Source of the DNA: Lysobacterales bacterium
GTDB taxonomy: Bacteria > Pseudomonadota > Gammaproteobacteria > Xanthomonadales > Xanthomonadaceae
Assembly: GCA_015655035.1 (NCBI GenBank)
Contig: JAATFS010000203.1
Coordinates: 1-5,860 of the forward strand
Direction: 5' to 3'
Length of the DNA stretch: 5,860 bases
Below are positions 5,571 through 5,860 of the stretch, in pieces; position 1 is the stretch's first letter; every line of letters starts with the position of its first letter. The notes below the pieces were generated by a model. It worked only from the letters and a program-made list of their open reading frames with translations. It searched no databases and had not been told where the DNA came from. The translations under genes were made by a program, and so were the position numbers.

Positions 5571-5759
5571 CGCAGCTCGGACCAGTAAGAAAAACAAGGG
5601 CGTGAAGCCTAGCAGCCCCCAACGAACCGCGTTATTCCATATGGTTCTAAGGAGTACCATCAAGACATAGCCCCTCCCCTTACTCCCATCGGGATAAACA
5701 CACCCACTACGCAACTTCCGCCGTTGCCGTTGCTCAGATCTTCAACGAGCCCCCTCTCC
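5571..5759 (-). promoter_or_regulatory. Leader and presumed promoter region of the metNIQ operon
   Basis: A 189-base gap between the transporter stop and metN, with lower GC than its surroundings. Features seen are an imperfect palindrome ATGGTTCTAAGGAGTACCAT (5641-5660) abutting CCATATGG (5637-5644); inverted repeats GCAAC/GTTGC (5711-5715, 5723-5727) and CGTTG/CAACG (5728-5732, 5743-5747); and pyrimidine runs at 5671-5682 and 5751-5760. A weak promoter could be TTGATG (near 5657-5662) with TATGGA 16 bases downstream. I see no match to known SAM or SAH riboswitch cores, no MetJ box repeats, and no clear terminator for the upstream gene. Confidence 0.4.
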
Positions 5760-5860
5760 TTAGCCTCGCTGGACACGCTCCCGCCGCAACAGATAAAGGC
5801 CACTGGCGACGATGATCCCCGCCCCTACCCAGGTAGCCGCATCTGGCAGCGCCCGCCACA
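5760..5860 (-). CDS. C-terminal end of an EamA/DMT-family transporter (partial)
   Basis: Only the last 32 residues and the TAA stop (5760-5762) are in the window; the gene enters from the right edge. The peptide begins WRALPDAATWVGAGII and ends VASGLYLLRRERVQRG. It has the layout of the final helix of EamA (drug/metabolite transporter) proteins: a short acidic/Pro loop, a Gly-rich helix with IVASGLYLL, then a basic cytoplasmic tail. It is an inner-membrane transporter of unknown substrate. It shares the strand with metNIQ but lies 189 bases upstream, so co-transcription is uncertain. The call rests on a short segment. Confidence 0.72.
   Translation of the reverse strand, partial: WRALPDAATWVGAGIIVASGLYLLRRERVQRG

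Noticed and set aside
4584..5588. Plus-strand open frame of 334 codons
   Set aside because: Antisense shadow of metN, which has every ABC ATPase motif in the other strand.
5571..5759. SAM or SAH riboswitch upstream of metN
   Set aside because: Methionine genes often have one, but I found none of the conserved core sequences or stem arrangement of SAM-I, SAM-II or SAH riboswitches. A covariance-model search would settle it.
5671..5760. Degenerate dispersed repeat (CCCCTCCCC, TCCCATCGGGA, CCCCCTCTCC) in the metN upstream region
   Set aside because: These runs recall GC-rich intergenic repeats of Xanthomonas, but the similarity is loose and no complete palindromic unit can be drawn.

Overview
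The window looks like ordinary chromosomal DNA from a Xanthomonadaceae gammaproteobacterium, most likely Xanthomonas or a close relative. The evidence is the high GC content, the Xanthomonas-like reading of MetN (335 residues with a GTG start), the two-lipoyl-domain AceF, and an OmpW-family porin with an N-terminal repeat. This assignment comes from recognising protein sequences, not from a search. I see no RNA gene, insertion sequence, phage gene, CRISPR array or defence system.

Layout. Positions 1-482 (minus) hold the 5' end of aceF, the E2 subunit of pyruvate dehydrogenase, covering its first lipoyl domain, an Ala/Pro linker and the start of a second lipoyl domain. A plausible promoter and ribosome binding site lie just upstream, in a 263-base gap. 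Positions 746-1279 (minus) encode a small DNA-deoxyinosine (hypoxanthine) glycosylase of the uracil-DNA glycosylase superfamily. A 184-base divergent spacer separates it from an OmpW-type outer-membrane beta-barrel gene at 1464-2267 (plus), which ends in a strong intrinsic terminator at 2321-2350.

Positions 2380-5570 (minus, converging on ompW) form a methionine-uptake operon read in the order metN (ATPase with NIL domain), metI (permease), metQ (lipoprotein receptor), followed 9 bases later by a five-helix membrane protein of unclear function. metN and metI overlap by 4 bases and are probably translationally coupled. A 111-base gap separates metI and metQ. The last 101 bases hold the C-terminal end of an EamA/DMT-type transporter on the same strand, upstream of metN.

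How it works together. MetQ is a lipid-anchored receptor that should capture methionine in the periplasm and pass it to the MetI dimer. MetN powers import and, through its C-terminal NIL domain, is expected to be inhibited by internal methionine. The membrane protein closing the operon is the least understood gene here. The other genes (central carbon metabolism, base-excision repair, porin) are unrelated neighbours.

I looked for an undescribed system and do not see one. The points most worth a second look are the membrane protein attached to metNIQ, the unusual stop-free leader of metN with inverted repeats, the Gln-Asp hexapeptide repeats in the OmpW protein, and a 12-base perfect palindrome upstream of aceF.
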